Below are positions 1 to 7,985 of a stretch of 64,000 nucleotides of DNA, one piece after another. The notes below the pieces were generated by a model, which worked only from the letters and a program-made list of their open reading frames with translations, was not told the DNA's origin and searched no databases. The translations under genes were made by a program, and so were the position numbers. The stretch's first letter is position 1. Every line of letters starts with the position of its first letter. Origin of the DNA: Bradyrhizobium ivorense (GTDB lineage: Bacteria > Pseudomonadota > Alphaproteobacteria > Rhizobiales > Xanthobacteraceae). The DNA is taken from contig NZ_CAADFC020000008.1 in NCBI RefSeq assembly GCF_900696085.1, positions 124,001 through 188,000 on the forward strand, in the 5' to 3' direction.

Positions 1-82
1 ACGTGACGCTGGCAATCCTGCGAGAACAGCCTGGTATTTTTCACAGGTCTCAAAATTGGGGAAAACCTTACCCTCTGCTGAC

Positions 83-985
83 CTACACTAGCATATTGTT
101 CCTCATGGCCCGAAAGTACAGCCGGATGCGCTCCACCAACGAAACGCGCGGCTGACCTGCACTATTTTCCCCTGCCATGTATTTGCGGATATCGAAGGCC
201 ATGTCGCCGACCGCAGCATTCGGGTAATGCGTGCAGGAAGCCGACCAGCGCCGAAATCGTTCGGCCTCCGCCACCAAGCCCGAATTGCCATCGTATGAGA
301 GGTAGGCTCCCGGCCTGGTACGTCGGCTCCACGGCGTGATCAATTGCACGACCAGCCCGACCGCCAGCGAGGCGAGGACGCCGTTCGACCACACCACCTG
401 CGGACGCCCGCCGGCGGCGCCGTACCTGCGGGACTCTTCCACCAGCGCCGCGTCGGTCACGATTCCCATGCAGCGCAGGCACGGGCTGCCGGGCTCGGAC
501 AGCACCACCTGGCCTGCAACAAGGTGACCATGCCCGCCGCCCAGCTTGTGCACGTCCATTCCCTGATCGATGTACGGAATCAGGAAACGCCGGCAGAAGG
601 CGTCGAGTTCGTCCTTGCCGCGCACGTTGTCGAGACCGCCCACGATGACCTCACAGCGCTTCAGCGCGTCGCCCGCGAGCTGCCATTGCTTGCGATGGAT
701 CTCGACGCGGGCGTTCGGATTGACCGCGAGGATCATCCTTTTCATGATCGCGACCTTCGCGGTCCGCTTGAGCACGTACCACCAGGTGCCGCCGATCAAC
801 CTGTTGAGATTAGTCAAGGTGATGCGGTCGTCGTCCACCAGCACGAAGTTGCCGACGCCGACATGTGCGAGTTGCTGAGCGACGTGCGAATTTCCGCCTC
901 CGAGGCCCACTAGGCCGACCGTCACCTCCGCCAGCCGCTGTTCGCTCTTGGCGCCGAGAAAGCTCTGTCGGTCAAGCCAGCTCAT
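83..985 (-). CDS. ThiF/E1-like ubiquitin-activating enzyme (BilD-type)
   Basis: An E1-like adenylating enzyme of about 300 aa that should activate the C-terminus of the upstream Ubl protein with ATP. The N-terminal Rossmann fold shows GLGGGNSHVAQQLAHVGV followed by the acidic strand LVDDD, and a CLRC pair that could bind zinc lies in the second half. It is the last gene of a four-gene minus-strand operon and overlaps the JAMM peptidase gene. I chose the ATG at 985 because GGGGTG sits just upstream; a GTG at 994 is also possible. In known Bil operons the E1 is also the last gene. The family is clear; an antiphage role is inferred from the operon. Confidence 0.85.
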   Translation of the reverse strand: MSWLDRQSFLGAKSEQRLAEVTVGLVGLGGGNSHVAQQLAHVGVGNFVLVDDDRITLTNLNRLIGGTWWYVLKRTAKVAIMKRMILAVNPNARVEIHRKQWQLAGDALKRCEVIVGGLDNVRGKDELDAFCRRFLIPYIDQGMDVHKLGGGHGHLVAGQVVLSEPGSPCLRCMGIVTDAALVEESRRYGAAGGRPQVVWSNGVLASLAVGLVVQLITPWSRRTRPGAYLSYDGNSGLVAEAERFRRWSASCTHYPNAAVGDMAFDIRKYMAGENSAGQPRVSLVERIRLYFRAMRNNMLV

Positions 986-1490
986 ATTTCGCACCCCATT
1001 GTTCGACGATCGGCTGATCGACGCGGATGAAGCGGTCGATCGACACGGAAGGCTTGCCGGGCTCGAGCCAGAGCAGGCCCGTCGCGCCGTTGTCGCTCAG
1101 CACCAGGAGGCCGTGCGGCATCTTCGGGCACGACTGGAAAAAGCCCGGAACGAATTCGTTGCCGCTCTTCAGGTCGACGCCGCTGAATCCGGGAAGGCCG
1201 CGGCCGCCATGGGTATGGACATGCAACAGCGTCGACGCGGGTCGGTACGCCGATTGCGCGGCCTTACGCATTGCGTTGGATCCGATCCGCGCACCGACGC
1301 CCGGGGCGACTTCGTAATCCTCGTCGGCGACCGGCACGTATCCGCGGACCAGCAGCATCAACCCGCCCGGCGCGGCGGCGGCGCCTGCCGTCAGGAAGCC
1401 GACGCGCTCGCGCGCGAAAAAATGGGGGCGCGCGAGATCGCGCCGGACGAGGTCCAGCATCGGACCCGTAATCTTCAGTACTACCTTCAT
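972..1490 (-). CDS. JAMM/JAB-family deubiquitinase-like peptidase (BilC-type)
   Basis: A zinc isopeptidase-like protein of 172 aa. The JAMM signature is visible: a Glu near residue 28 (ARERVGFL), His92-x-His94 in LHVHTHGG, and Ser103-x-x-Asp106 in FSGVD. Such enzymes trim Ubl precursors or remove Ubl from targets. The start is the ATG at 1490, which overlaps the E2 stop as ATGA; the longer open frame upstream merely runs antisense through the E2 gene. The 3' end overlaps the E1 gene, so all four genes are translationally coupled. Confidence 0.85.
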   Translation of the reverse strand: MKVVLKITGPMLDLVRRDLARPHFFARERVGFLTAGAAAAPGGLMLLVRGYVPVADEDYEVAPGVGARIGSNAMRKAAQSAYRPASTLLHVHTHGGRGLPGFSGVDLKSGNEFVPGFFQSCPKMPHGLLVLSDNGATGLLWLEPGKPSVSIDRFIRVDQPIVEQWGAKYELA

Positions 1491-1816
1491 TTGAGTTGCC
1501 CCAGGTGAATGGCGAGGATCTCGGCCCAGCGCAGTGATGCCGGCACGTAGTTGTAAGACATCGTGTGCCAGGCCCTGCCCATGATCTGATGGACGGTCCA
1601 ATTCTGACCGCGGTTCGGAAAGGGCTGCGACAGGAAGAGGCGGGTGGTGTAGCTGCCATGGCTACGTGGGCAGAGCAGGCCGTCGACCGTCGCCGTGCCT
1701 CCGTTGTGCTGTACTTTCATCGCCGGCAGGTAGACGAGGGGCTGACCTCCCTCGTCCCAGAGTTCGGCGCCGCGGTTGATCCGCCGCAGCGCCGCGAGTT
1801 GAAGCTCGGTGGTCAC
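1487..1816 (-). CDS. Prokaryotic E2-like (UBC-fold) conjugating protein (BilB-type)
   Basis: A 109-aa protein between the Ubl and JAMM genes with ATGA overlaps on both sides. It resembles the small prokaryotic E2 families found with multi-Ubl proteins: a conserved core with CPRSHGSYTTRLFLS, then GQNWTVHQIMGRAWHT and a C-terminal EILAIHLG helix. The only cysteine, in the GLLCP segment near residue 48, is the obvious candidate for the thioester-forming residue. Assignment rests on motif recognition and operon position, since eukaryotic E2 landmarks such as HPN are absent. Confidence 0.7.
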   Translation of the reverse strand: MTTELQLAALRRINRGAELWDEGGQPLVYLPAMKVQHNGGTATVDGLLCPRSHGSYTTRLFLSQPFPNRGQNWTVHQIMGRAWHTMSYNYVPASLRWAEILAIHLGQLK

Positions 1817-2517
1817 GACGACTGTCCCACCGGCGGATGGGAGGCGAATTCCATTCCGTCCTTGACCTTGAGGCGTTCGCCCGGCGCCATCTCGCGGAAG
1901 ACGCCGTCGCTGCCGATGATGTCCAGCTTGTAGCCGGCGGGCACGCCGAACACCGCCATCAGCTCCTCGGTGGTGTAGATGCGGCGCTCGAGTTCGAACT
2001 CGACATCGCCGCCATAGATCACCGTCACCGTCTTCTTGCGGCGCCGCAGCTTGAAGCGTTCGACCCCGTCGCCGCCGATGTCGACCTCGTCGTCATCCTC
2101 GAAGACCTGATCGACGCCCGGGCGTTCCAGCGACAACGCCTGGTCGTCGCCGGCGCCGGCGAGGAACTTGATCTGCGAAGCAATCAGCTTGTCGTGGGGC
2201 CATTCCATGGCCAGGCCCTCGACGAAGAACCGGTGAGTGTCGCCGCCCTTGATCACGAAGAAGCGGCTGACCTTGTTCTTGTCGAGGTCGGAGGTCTCGG
2301 TAGGACGGAGCGATTCAAGCTCCCCCATCCCGAGATGCCGCAGCACTACATAATCCTCGACCGGGTGCCGGCCGGCGGCCATGCAGACCTGGGCGCCGGT
2401 GACCTTGGCGTCATCGAACGCGACAGTGGCGAAGTCGAAGTTGGCGTCGCCGATCTGGACTTCGAACGAGCAGGTTACCGCCTGCTCGCCATGGGAACTC
2501 GTCAGCACCGTATCCAT
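1813..2517 (-). CDS. Multi-ubiquitin-like protein with three tandem Ubl domains (BilA-type)
   Basis: First gene of the conjugation operon, 234 aa. I read three consecutive beta-grasp Ubl units of about 70 residues: roughly 13-80 (ending SRFF), 82-150 (ending ERFKL) and 153-225 (ending MEFASHPP). Each shows the pattern strand, helix with an AG/GV turn, and an acidic ED/VDL-like stretch before the last strand. The C-terminus ends PPVGQSS, with a single glycine rather than GG. The start at 2517 (MDTVLTSS) is chosen because GGAGAG lies 4-5 nt upstream; an in-frame ATG at 2541 lacks this. The classic BilA has two Ubl domains, so three would make this a multiubiquitin variant. Confidence 0.8.
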   Translation of the reverse strand: MDTVLTSSHGEQAVTCSFEVQIGDANFDFATVAFDDAKVTGAQVCMAAGRHPVEDYVVLRHLGMGELESLRPTETSDLDKNKVSRFFVIKGGDTHRFFVEGLAMEWPHDKLIASQIKFLAGAGDDQALSLERPGVDQVFEDDDEVDIGGDGVERFKLRRRKKTVTVIYGGDVEFELERRIYTTEELMAVFGVPAGYKLDIIGSDGVFREMAPGERLKVKDGMEFASHPPVGQSS

Positions 2518-2671
2518 AAGTCTCTCCATTTCCGGGCACACGGACGGGGCCCAGGCCTTGACGAAATCCCGGAAGGGACGGATGATCTCGAATCAGTCCG
2601 TTATGGGACTGTATCTAATAGGACTAATTTTGCAAATCAAGTCCGATTTGACACTATGCCATGGAGGGCGA
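2518..2671. promoter_or_regulatory. Divergent promoter region with four AGTCC/GGACT half-sites
   Basis: The 154-bp gap separates the minus-strand Ubl operon from the plus-strand MbcA/RES pair. It holds an inverted repeat CAGTCC-N6-GGACTG (2594-2611) and further half-sites GGACT (2621-2625) and AGTCC (2640-2644). The arrangement is typical of an operator bound by a dimeric HTH protein. The Xre/MbcA-family antitoxin encoded immediately downstream is the likely ligand, and could control both directions; that is inference. Confidence 0.5.
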
Positions 2672-3061
2672 ATGCACCCGGGAAACCACACGGAGACCAG
2701 CGAACGACCCCGTGGGGGTCAGCCAACCTCTCTCGACTTCTTCTTCAAACTTGCGGAAATCTGGGATTTGAGCACCGAACAGCAGATTAAGTTGCTGGGA
2801 TCTCCGGCACGCTCGACCTTTTTCCGCTGGCGCAAGGACGGTGGCGATGTGTCCGCTGACACGCTCGAGCGGATTTCACACCTCGGATCGATTTATAAGG
2901 CCCTCAGCATCCTGCTCGACTCCTCGGAGGCCGCCGTGAGCTGGATCCGACGGCCGAACCGGTACTTCGAGGGGGCCACGGCCCTCGATGTGATGCTGAG
3001 CGGCAATCTGAGCGACATCATCAGGGTACGACAGTACGTCGATGCCCAGCGCGGAGGGTAA
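2672..3061 (+). CDS. Xre/MbcA/ParS-family antitoxin (DUF2384)
   Basis: A 129-aa protein with an N-terminal helix-turn-helix-like part and the C-terminal toxin-binding domain typical of Xre/MbcA/ParS antitoxins (pattern SWIRRPNRYFEGATALDVML followed by IIRVRQYVDAQRGG). The start at 2672 is supported by GGAGGG 3-4 nt upstream. It is followed after 2 nt by the RES-domain gene. It should neutralise that toxin by masking its active site and repress its own promoter through the inverted repeats upstream. Confidence 0.85.
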   Translation: MHPGNHTETSERPRGGQPTSLDFFFKLAEIWDLSTEQQIKLLGSPARSTFFRWRKDGGDVSADTLERISHLGSIYKALSILLDSSEAAVSWIRRPNRYFEGATALDVMLSGNLSDIIRVRQYVDAQRGG

Positions 3062-3063
3062 GT

Positions 3064-3780
3064 TTGGAGTATTCGCAAATCTCAGTCGACGACCAGTATC
3101 GTCGGTTGATTCCCTCGAAATGGCCGACCATCGACATCTACGAGAAATTCGGTTCTCGCGAGATGCAGACGTTCGCCGCCGAGCTCGAGACGATCACCAA
3201 CCCGCGTCTTGCAGCGAAAGCCCGCATCACCGGCGGCGACATTTCGGCCGACTCCAATTCTCCCAGGCTGCAGAACTGGAACCACGCACCTTTCGCGTAT
3301 CCCATGCCGGAAGGCACGTATTCGCTTCCGCCGCCCTACTCGGTCCTTGAACTTGCCGCCGACGAGCGGGGCGCGCTCGCTCGCGCGATCATTCGACGTG
3401 AGGAATTCCTTTCCCGCACCGACGAGCCGGCTTGCGGTGTCGATATGAGGATGATCACCAACAGGGTCGTCGGAAAATTCGTCGATCTTCGCGGACTGCC
3501 GCCCGAGACGTCGCAGACGGCGCGGTGGATGATGGGACAGCGCCTTTACGAGGACGGCGTTCACGGCGTCCTCTTCAAGATGACCGAACTGCCCGGCAGC
3601 GAATTCATCTGCATCTTCAACAACGAGGTGCTGGTGGACCGCGGCGTCCAAGGCGCCCACTTTCGCTTCCGCTGGGACGGCGAGCGCATCAGTCGCCTTT
3701 ATGATTTTGCCGCCGACCGCGATATCGATCGCAGCGACATCATTGCGGATTCGATGGCTGCGTTGGGGGCGGCGGGATAG
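3064..3780 (+). CDS. RES-domain toxin (NAD-targeting family)
   Basis: A 238-aa RES-domain protein. The N-terminal RRLIPSKWPTIDIYEKFGS segment and the central ITNPRL-type motif match the family, whose studied members (MbcT, Res) consume cellular NAD+. The start is a TTG at 3064 preceded by GGAGGG that overlaps the end of the antitoxin gene, so translation is probably coupled and weak. The RES toxin and the antitoxin form a standard type II module; whether it also guards the neighbouring Ubl operon is not shown by sequence. Confidence 0.8.
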   Translation: MEYSQISVDDQYRRLIPSKWPTIDIYEKFGSREMQTFAAELETITNPRLAAKARITGGDISADSNSPRLQNWNHAPFAYPMPEGTYSLPPPYSVLELAADERGALARAIIRREEFLSRTDEPACGVDMRMITNRVVGKFVDLRGLPPETSQTARWMMGQRLYEDGVHGVLFKMTELPGSEFICIFNNEVLVDRGVQGAHFRFRWDGERISRLYDFAADRDIDRSDIIADSMAALGAAG

Positions 3781-3790
3781 GAGCGCCAGC

Positions 3791-4291
3791 ATGCGCACGT
3801 GGCTGTTTGTTGCAATTTCGCTGATCGCCGCGGCCTTGTTTGGGCAAGCGCCGGAGTTCGCACAGCAGTATACCCAGCGCCTCGGCGGAGCCATCGACGA
3901 ACTCGATCGCATCGTCAGTCACTTCGACGAGGACTCGCGACGTTCGGGGTACGACCGCGCCGGTGCGCTGGCGCTAATGGGTCGAAATCAAGAACAGCTT
4001 ATCCGCGACCAGGCGACCAGAATGTCGGAGGCGATCGATCGCCTGGCCAGGCTTCGCGCGCAGCAATCCGCGATGAACCAGCCAGGCGCATTCACCCGCG
4101 TCGCCGCCTTTGCGAATGGCTACGACCAGGACATTGCAAGCCGCACCTGGAGGAACTTTCAATTCGCCCTGCCCATCTCGGTCGATTCTTTGCTGTTCAT
4201 GAGCGCCGGCTTCATCGCTTCGCTTCTGCTCCTATGGTTGGCAGCAGTCGGACTTGGGCGACTGGCGAGGCGGGAAGCGTCGGCGCAATAG
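3791..4291 (+). CDS. DUF2937 family membrane protein
   Basis: A 166-aa protein with an N-terminal hydrophobic segment (MRTWLFVAISLIAAALFG), the family's conserved EFAQQYTQRLGGAIDELD stretch, a charged helical middle and a C-terminal membrane segment (residues about 133-155, rich in Leu/Ala). It matches the DUF2937 pattern and is predicted to be an inner-membrane protein with a helical domain between two membrane spans. It begins 10 nt after the RES toxin gene and could share its transcript. Function unknown. Confidence 0.7.
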   Translation: MRTWLFVAISLIAAALFGQAPEFAQQYTQRLGGAIDELDRIVSHFDEDSRRSGYDRAGALALMGRNQEQLIRDQATRMSEAIDRLARLRAQQSAMNQPGAFTRVAAFANGYDQDIASRTWRNFQFALPISVDSLLFMSAGFIASLLLLWLAAVGLGRLARREASAQ

Positions 4292-4323
4292 AGCGCAGGC
4301 GCGAGATCGAGGCGGATGGCACA

Positions 4324-5214
4324 ATGGACAACGCAAAGAAGCGGCCCAAAGGGCCTGACATCGGGCTCCATCAAGCAAGGCGTCTATGCCAGCTCGACGA
4401 TGCCGAACGATTGGCGTTTATCGCCGAAGGACTGCCGGTCATTCTGCGGAGTGCACAGGGCTTCTGGGCCGCCGCGGAAAAACTGCAGGCGCACAGTCGG
4501 GAAGCAAAAGTCCTGGAGAATTATGCGGACGAAGAAGCCGCCAAGATCCTGATCCTGGTCGATGCGGTGCGTTGCCCACCAAAACTCATCGCGTCCCGTC
4601 TGAATAAAATCGTCGGTTGGTTCTACAATCATCTGGCGCGGTTGATCTATGCCGAAGCAGTTTCGTGGAAGCCGACGCATCTCGCCGAGCTTCGCGAATA
4701 CGTGGATCAGCAACGACACGGGCACTATCTCGAAGGGCACGCCGGCGAATACATCGCGCCCAATTGGGCTATATATCAGCGCGAGAGCCTGCTCTATGCC
4801 GACGTCGAGGCCTATCAGGACGGCACACTGGAATGGAGCGCGCCACGCGATCCACCTTACGGTCACTTCGGATCGTTCCGGCCGCGCGCACTACTTGTCG
4901 CCGAGGCCATGGAGCAGGTCGGCATGTTCACGACCGCCGGATTGAAGGCGGTGTCGGAAATCTGGGGCAGCCTGGAGTACAGGGAGAAGGAAGATCATCA
5001 CGACGGCAGAAAGCTGACGGAGCAATTGCTGACGCGGTTGCACGACGAGGGCCTAATTCTGGATACAGCCAAAGCCGAACATGCCGGGACACTGTACAAT
5101 GAGTGGCAGATTCCGATGTACAATCTCGAGTTCTCTCTCATCCCGGTATCGCTCGAGGAACTTGAGGCTGAGCAGGAGCGGGAGTTCTGGTCCATGGCTG
5201 GCGATCCGCGATAG
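4324..5214 (+). CDS. AbiV-like HEPN-type abortive infection protein
   Basis: A 296-aa soluble, helical protein. Residues 35-70 hold the A-rich helix and the EEAAKILILVD motif reminiscent of AbiV/HEPN families (EE followed by K), then conserved HLARLIYAE, YVDQQRHGHYLEG and YIAPNW blocks. AbiV-type proteins cause abortive infection by blocking translation. The start ATG at 4324 follows the DUF2937 gene by 32 nt. The AbiV link is by motif resemblance only; it could be an unnamed HEPN-like family. Confidence 0.45.
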   Translation: MDNAKKRPKGPDIGLHQARRLCQLDDAERLAFIAEGLPVILRSAQGFWAAAEKLQAHSREAKVLENYADEEAAKILILVDAVRCPPKLIASRLNKIVGWFYNHLARLIYAEAVSWKPTHLAELREYVDQQRHGHYLEGHAGEYIAPNWAIYQRESLLYADVEAYQDGTLEWSAPRDPPYGHFGSFRPRALLVAEAMEQVGMFTTAGLKAVSEIWGSLEYREKEDHHDGRKLTEQLLTRLHDEGLILDTAKAEHAGTLYNEWQIPMYNLEFSLIPVSLEELEAEQEREFWSMAGDPR

Positions 5215-5321
5215 GGGTCGCCAATAATTCACCGCGACGGCCTGACCTGACAGCCATTCAGTCGCCACTCTCAGTCGACGACCACCGACACTTCCAAGGG
5301 CGTGAAAATGGGCACGGGCAT

Positions 5322-7985
5322 TTGAGCGACGATCGTCTACCCACACTCCGGACCGCGGTGATCGAGGGACCCCTGGCGTTCCAGATGCGCCGCTTCGCCG
5401 CGGCGCAGGCCAACGACTGCGGTCTCCAGATCCTGAACTTGCCACAGGTCGCCGCAAGGCTCGCCGGTGGTTTCGCGATTCCGGCTTCGGCCGATCAGTT
5501 GGAGCCCGCAATTCAGGAGGCGCTCGACGAAGGCGGCTTCGACGAACTCGAGCGCGTGCGACATCTGCCGGGCATGACGCGGGCGGTATTCCGGGCCCTG
5601 AGGAAGATCTGGGCCGCGGATTTCGATCTCTCGGCGCCGGGCCGCGACACTCACCGCCGCATCGCGGACATGTATCGGATAGAGGCCCGACTGAAATCGC
5701 GCTTACCTCAGGCTGCGATGACGCCACGGGAACTGCGCGACGCCGCGCTGAAGCGCGTTCGGCATGCGCCTCGGATCGTCGGTGAGATGCGCATCGAGGG
5801 ATTGTCCTTCATCGCGCCGGTCTGGCGGCCGCTGATCGAGGCGCTTCACCAAGTCGTCCCGGTCGAGTGGATCGCGCCTACCGGAACCGACGCCGGCTGG
5901 TTCGGTGGCACGATCGTGCGGCTGGATCCGGCGTCGACCAAGCAACCCGCCGTCGTTTCGTGCGCCGACGTCCGCCACGAGGTGGTCGAGAGCTTGAGAT
6001 GGGCGCGGCAACTCATCGCTTCGGGCATCGCAAAACCCAACGAGATCGCGATCGCCTCGGCTAACACGACGGCATGGGACGATCACTTTCTCGCATGCTC
6101 CGAAGGCACCGGCTTCCGCCTTCATTTTTCCCATGGAGTTTCGGCACTCGCCTCGCGCGACGGACAACGCTGCGCGGCCTTGGCCGACGTCCTGATGCAC
6201 GGCTTGAGTCAGCAGCGCGCTCGCCGGCTTTTCGCCGTGACCCGGGGGCAAGGCCTGCCGCCGGACGAGCTCCCGGACCGTTGGCTGGACGCCATACCGC
6301 GCGGCGCGGCGCTATCGAGCGTATCGGATTGGAGGCGCGCGCTCGAAACGGCGGATCGCCAAGCACCAGGACGGGTTTCCGTCGATGCCACGGCGCGCCT
6401 TCTCGAGGTGCTCGCGAAGGGACCAAACGCGGCGAACGAGGCGGCGGCGATGTTTCTTCATGGGCGCGCGCTCCGGATTTGGCAGGCAGCAACCCGTTCC
6501 GCGCCGACTGATGCCATCGAGCTGTCGTTGCGGGGCATACGTCTCGCGTCGGATACGGATGCGGCCGATGCCGTCGTGTGGTGTCCGGCCGGCGATCTCG
6601 CCGCCGCACCCCGTCCCCACGTGCGGCTGCTCGGACTCACGAACCGAGGTTGGCCACGGGGAAGCGGAGAAGATCCGATTTTGCCCGACCATGTCCTGCC
6701 GGCTGACGCCTTCGACGTCGATCCGGTGGCGCGCGCTGACCGCAGGTATTTCGCTGTCATCCTCGCTGCCGCGTCAGGAAGCGCCGTGCTTTCGCGCGGT
6801 CGCCGAGGCCCGCAAGGCGGTCGTGTCGGTCGCAGCCCGCTGCTGCAGAACCGCACAGAGACCGTCCTTCCGCGCGAGCGAATTCCGGAGCACGCCTTCA
6901 ACCATTCCGATCGGCTGCTGGCCCGCCCCGAAGAGGCAACCAGCATTGATCAGGTAGGTTCGGCCGGCCGGTGCTGGCGCAACTGGCACGTCGAACGCCT
7001 CACTGATCACGACGGATGCTTCCAGCCTGGTCATCCGGCCATCAAGCGTTCGATCGAGCGAATCCAGTCGGCGACATCGCTGCAGCGGCTACTGCAAGAC
7101 CCGCTGGGATTCGTCTGGAAGTATGCTCTCGGTTTCGACGTCCCACAGGAGCGCGAGCAGCCGCTGACGATCGCGCCGGACGAATTCGGCAAGCTTGTGC
7201 ACAAGCTGCTGCGGCGCGCCGTCGATGCCCTCGAACCGAAACCAGGGTACGCGAAGGCGTCCGACATCCAGATCGAAAACGCGTTGGAGAACGCGAGCAG
7301 CGTCGTTCACGCCGCCTGGCCCCTTGAACGTCCGGTCCCGCCGAGGCTGCTGTGGACCAATACCGTCGACTACGCGAAAGCGATGGCGCTGGCAGGCCTG
7401 CTGCGGAAGGACATCAATGAAGACGGCACGCGCAGTTGGACCGAGGTGGCCTTCGGTCAATCCGCCGACTTCGAAGCCGGTCGCGAACTGCCGTGGGATC
7501 CGACGATACCGGTCAAGATACCGGGCACGCCCGTCAGTTTTCGCGGCACCATCGACCGCCTCGACATGCGTAGCAATCCGTTTGCTGTGAGGGTAACCGA
7601 CTACAAAACGGGAGCACCGCCCAAGAACGCAGCCCGCATCGTGATCGGCGGCGGTGCCGAATTGCAACGCGCCTTGTACGCGCTTGCGTGCCGGCAACTG
7701 TTCGAAGAAGAACCAAGGGTCTTAGCGAGGCTGTTGTATCTAGCCGGTGAGCCGTTCGAGGTCCGATTGCAGGATGTCGATGCGGCTATCGTCCGGGTCG
7801 GCGACTTCGTGACCGAAGTGGTGGCCATTTTGGACCGAGGAAACGCAGTCCCCGGAAGGCTTGCCTACGGCAGCTCCAACGATCTTCGATTGGCCTTTCC
7901 CGCCTCCCCCGGGTACGAGCGGCGCAAACGCGTGGCCTTCGACCGTGCTGCGGGAGGACTCTATAAATTTTGGAACATGGCATGA
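5322..7985 (+). CDS. AddB-like PD-(D/E)XK nuclease protein
   Basis: An 887-aa protein resembling the AddB/RecC-like partner of helicase-nucleases. The N-terminal two thirds look like an inactivated helicase fold. The C-terminal nuclease domain shows FRGTIDRLD followed by VTDYKTG, giving the G-x-I-D and D-x-K core of PD-(D/E)XK enzymes. The segment aligned with AddB's cysteine motif (LLQDPLGFVWKYALG) has no cysteine, so the Fe-S cluster of classical AddB appears absent. The start is a TTG at 5322: the ATG just upstream runs into a stop. The stop overlaps the helicase gene (ATGA), so the two proteins are likely made in equal amounts as a complex. Confidence 0.75.
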   Translation: MSDDRLPTLRTAVIEGPLAFQMRRFAAAQANDCGLQILNLPQVAARLAGGFAIPASADQLEPAIQEALDEGGFDELERVRHLPGMTRAVFRALRKIWAADFDLSAPGRDTHRRIADMYRIEARLKSRLPQAAMTPRELRDAALKRVRHAPRIVGEMRIEGLSFIAPVWRPLIEALHQVVPVEWIAPTGTDAGWFGGTIVRLDPASTKQPAVVSCADVRHEVVESLRWARQLIASGIAKPNEIAIASANTTAWDDHFLACSEGTGFRLHFSHGVSALASRDGQRCAALADVLMHGLSQQRARRLFAVTRGQGLPPDELPDRWLDAIPRGAALSSVSDWRRALETADRQAPGRVSVDATARLLEVLAKGPNAANEAAAMFLHGRALRIWQAATRSAPTDAIELSLRGIRLASDTDAADAVVWCPAGDLAAAPRPHVRLLGLTNRGWPRGSGEDPILPDHVLPADAFDVDPVARADRRYFAVILAAASGSAVLSRGRRGPQGGRVGRSPLLQNRTETVLPRERIPEHAFNHSDRLLARPEEATSIDQVGSAGRCWRNWHVERLTDHDGCFQPGHPAIKRSIERIQSATSLQRLLQDPLGFVWKYALGFDVPQEREQPLTIAPDEFGKLVHKLLRRAVDALEPKPGYAKASDIQIENALENASSVVHAAWPLERPVPPRLLWTNTVDYAKAMALAGLLRKDINEDGTRSWTEVAFGQSADFEAGRELPWDPTIPVKIPGTPVSFRGTIDRLDMRSNPFAVRVTDYKTGAPPKNAARIVIGGGAELQRALYALACRQLFEEEPRVLARLLYLAGEPFEVRLQDVDAAIVRVGDFVTEVVAILDRGNAVPGRLAYGSSNDLRLAFPASPGYERRKRVAFDRAAGGLYKFWNMA

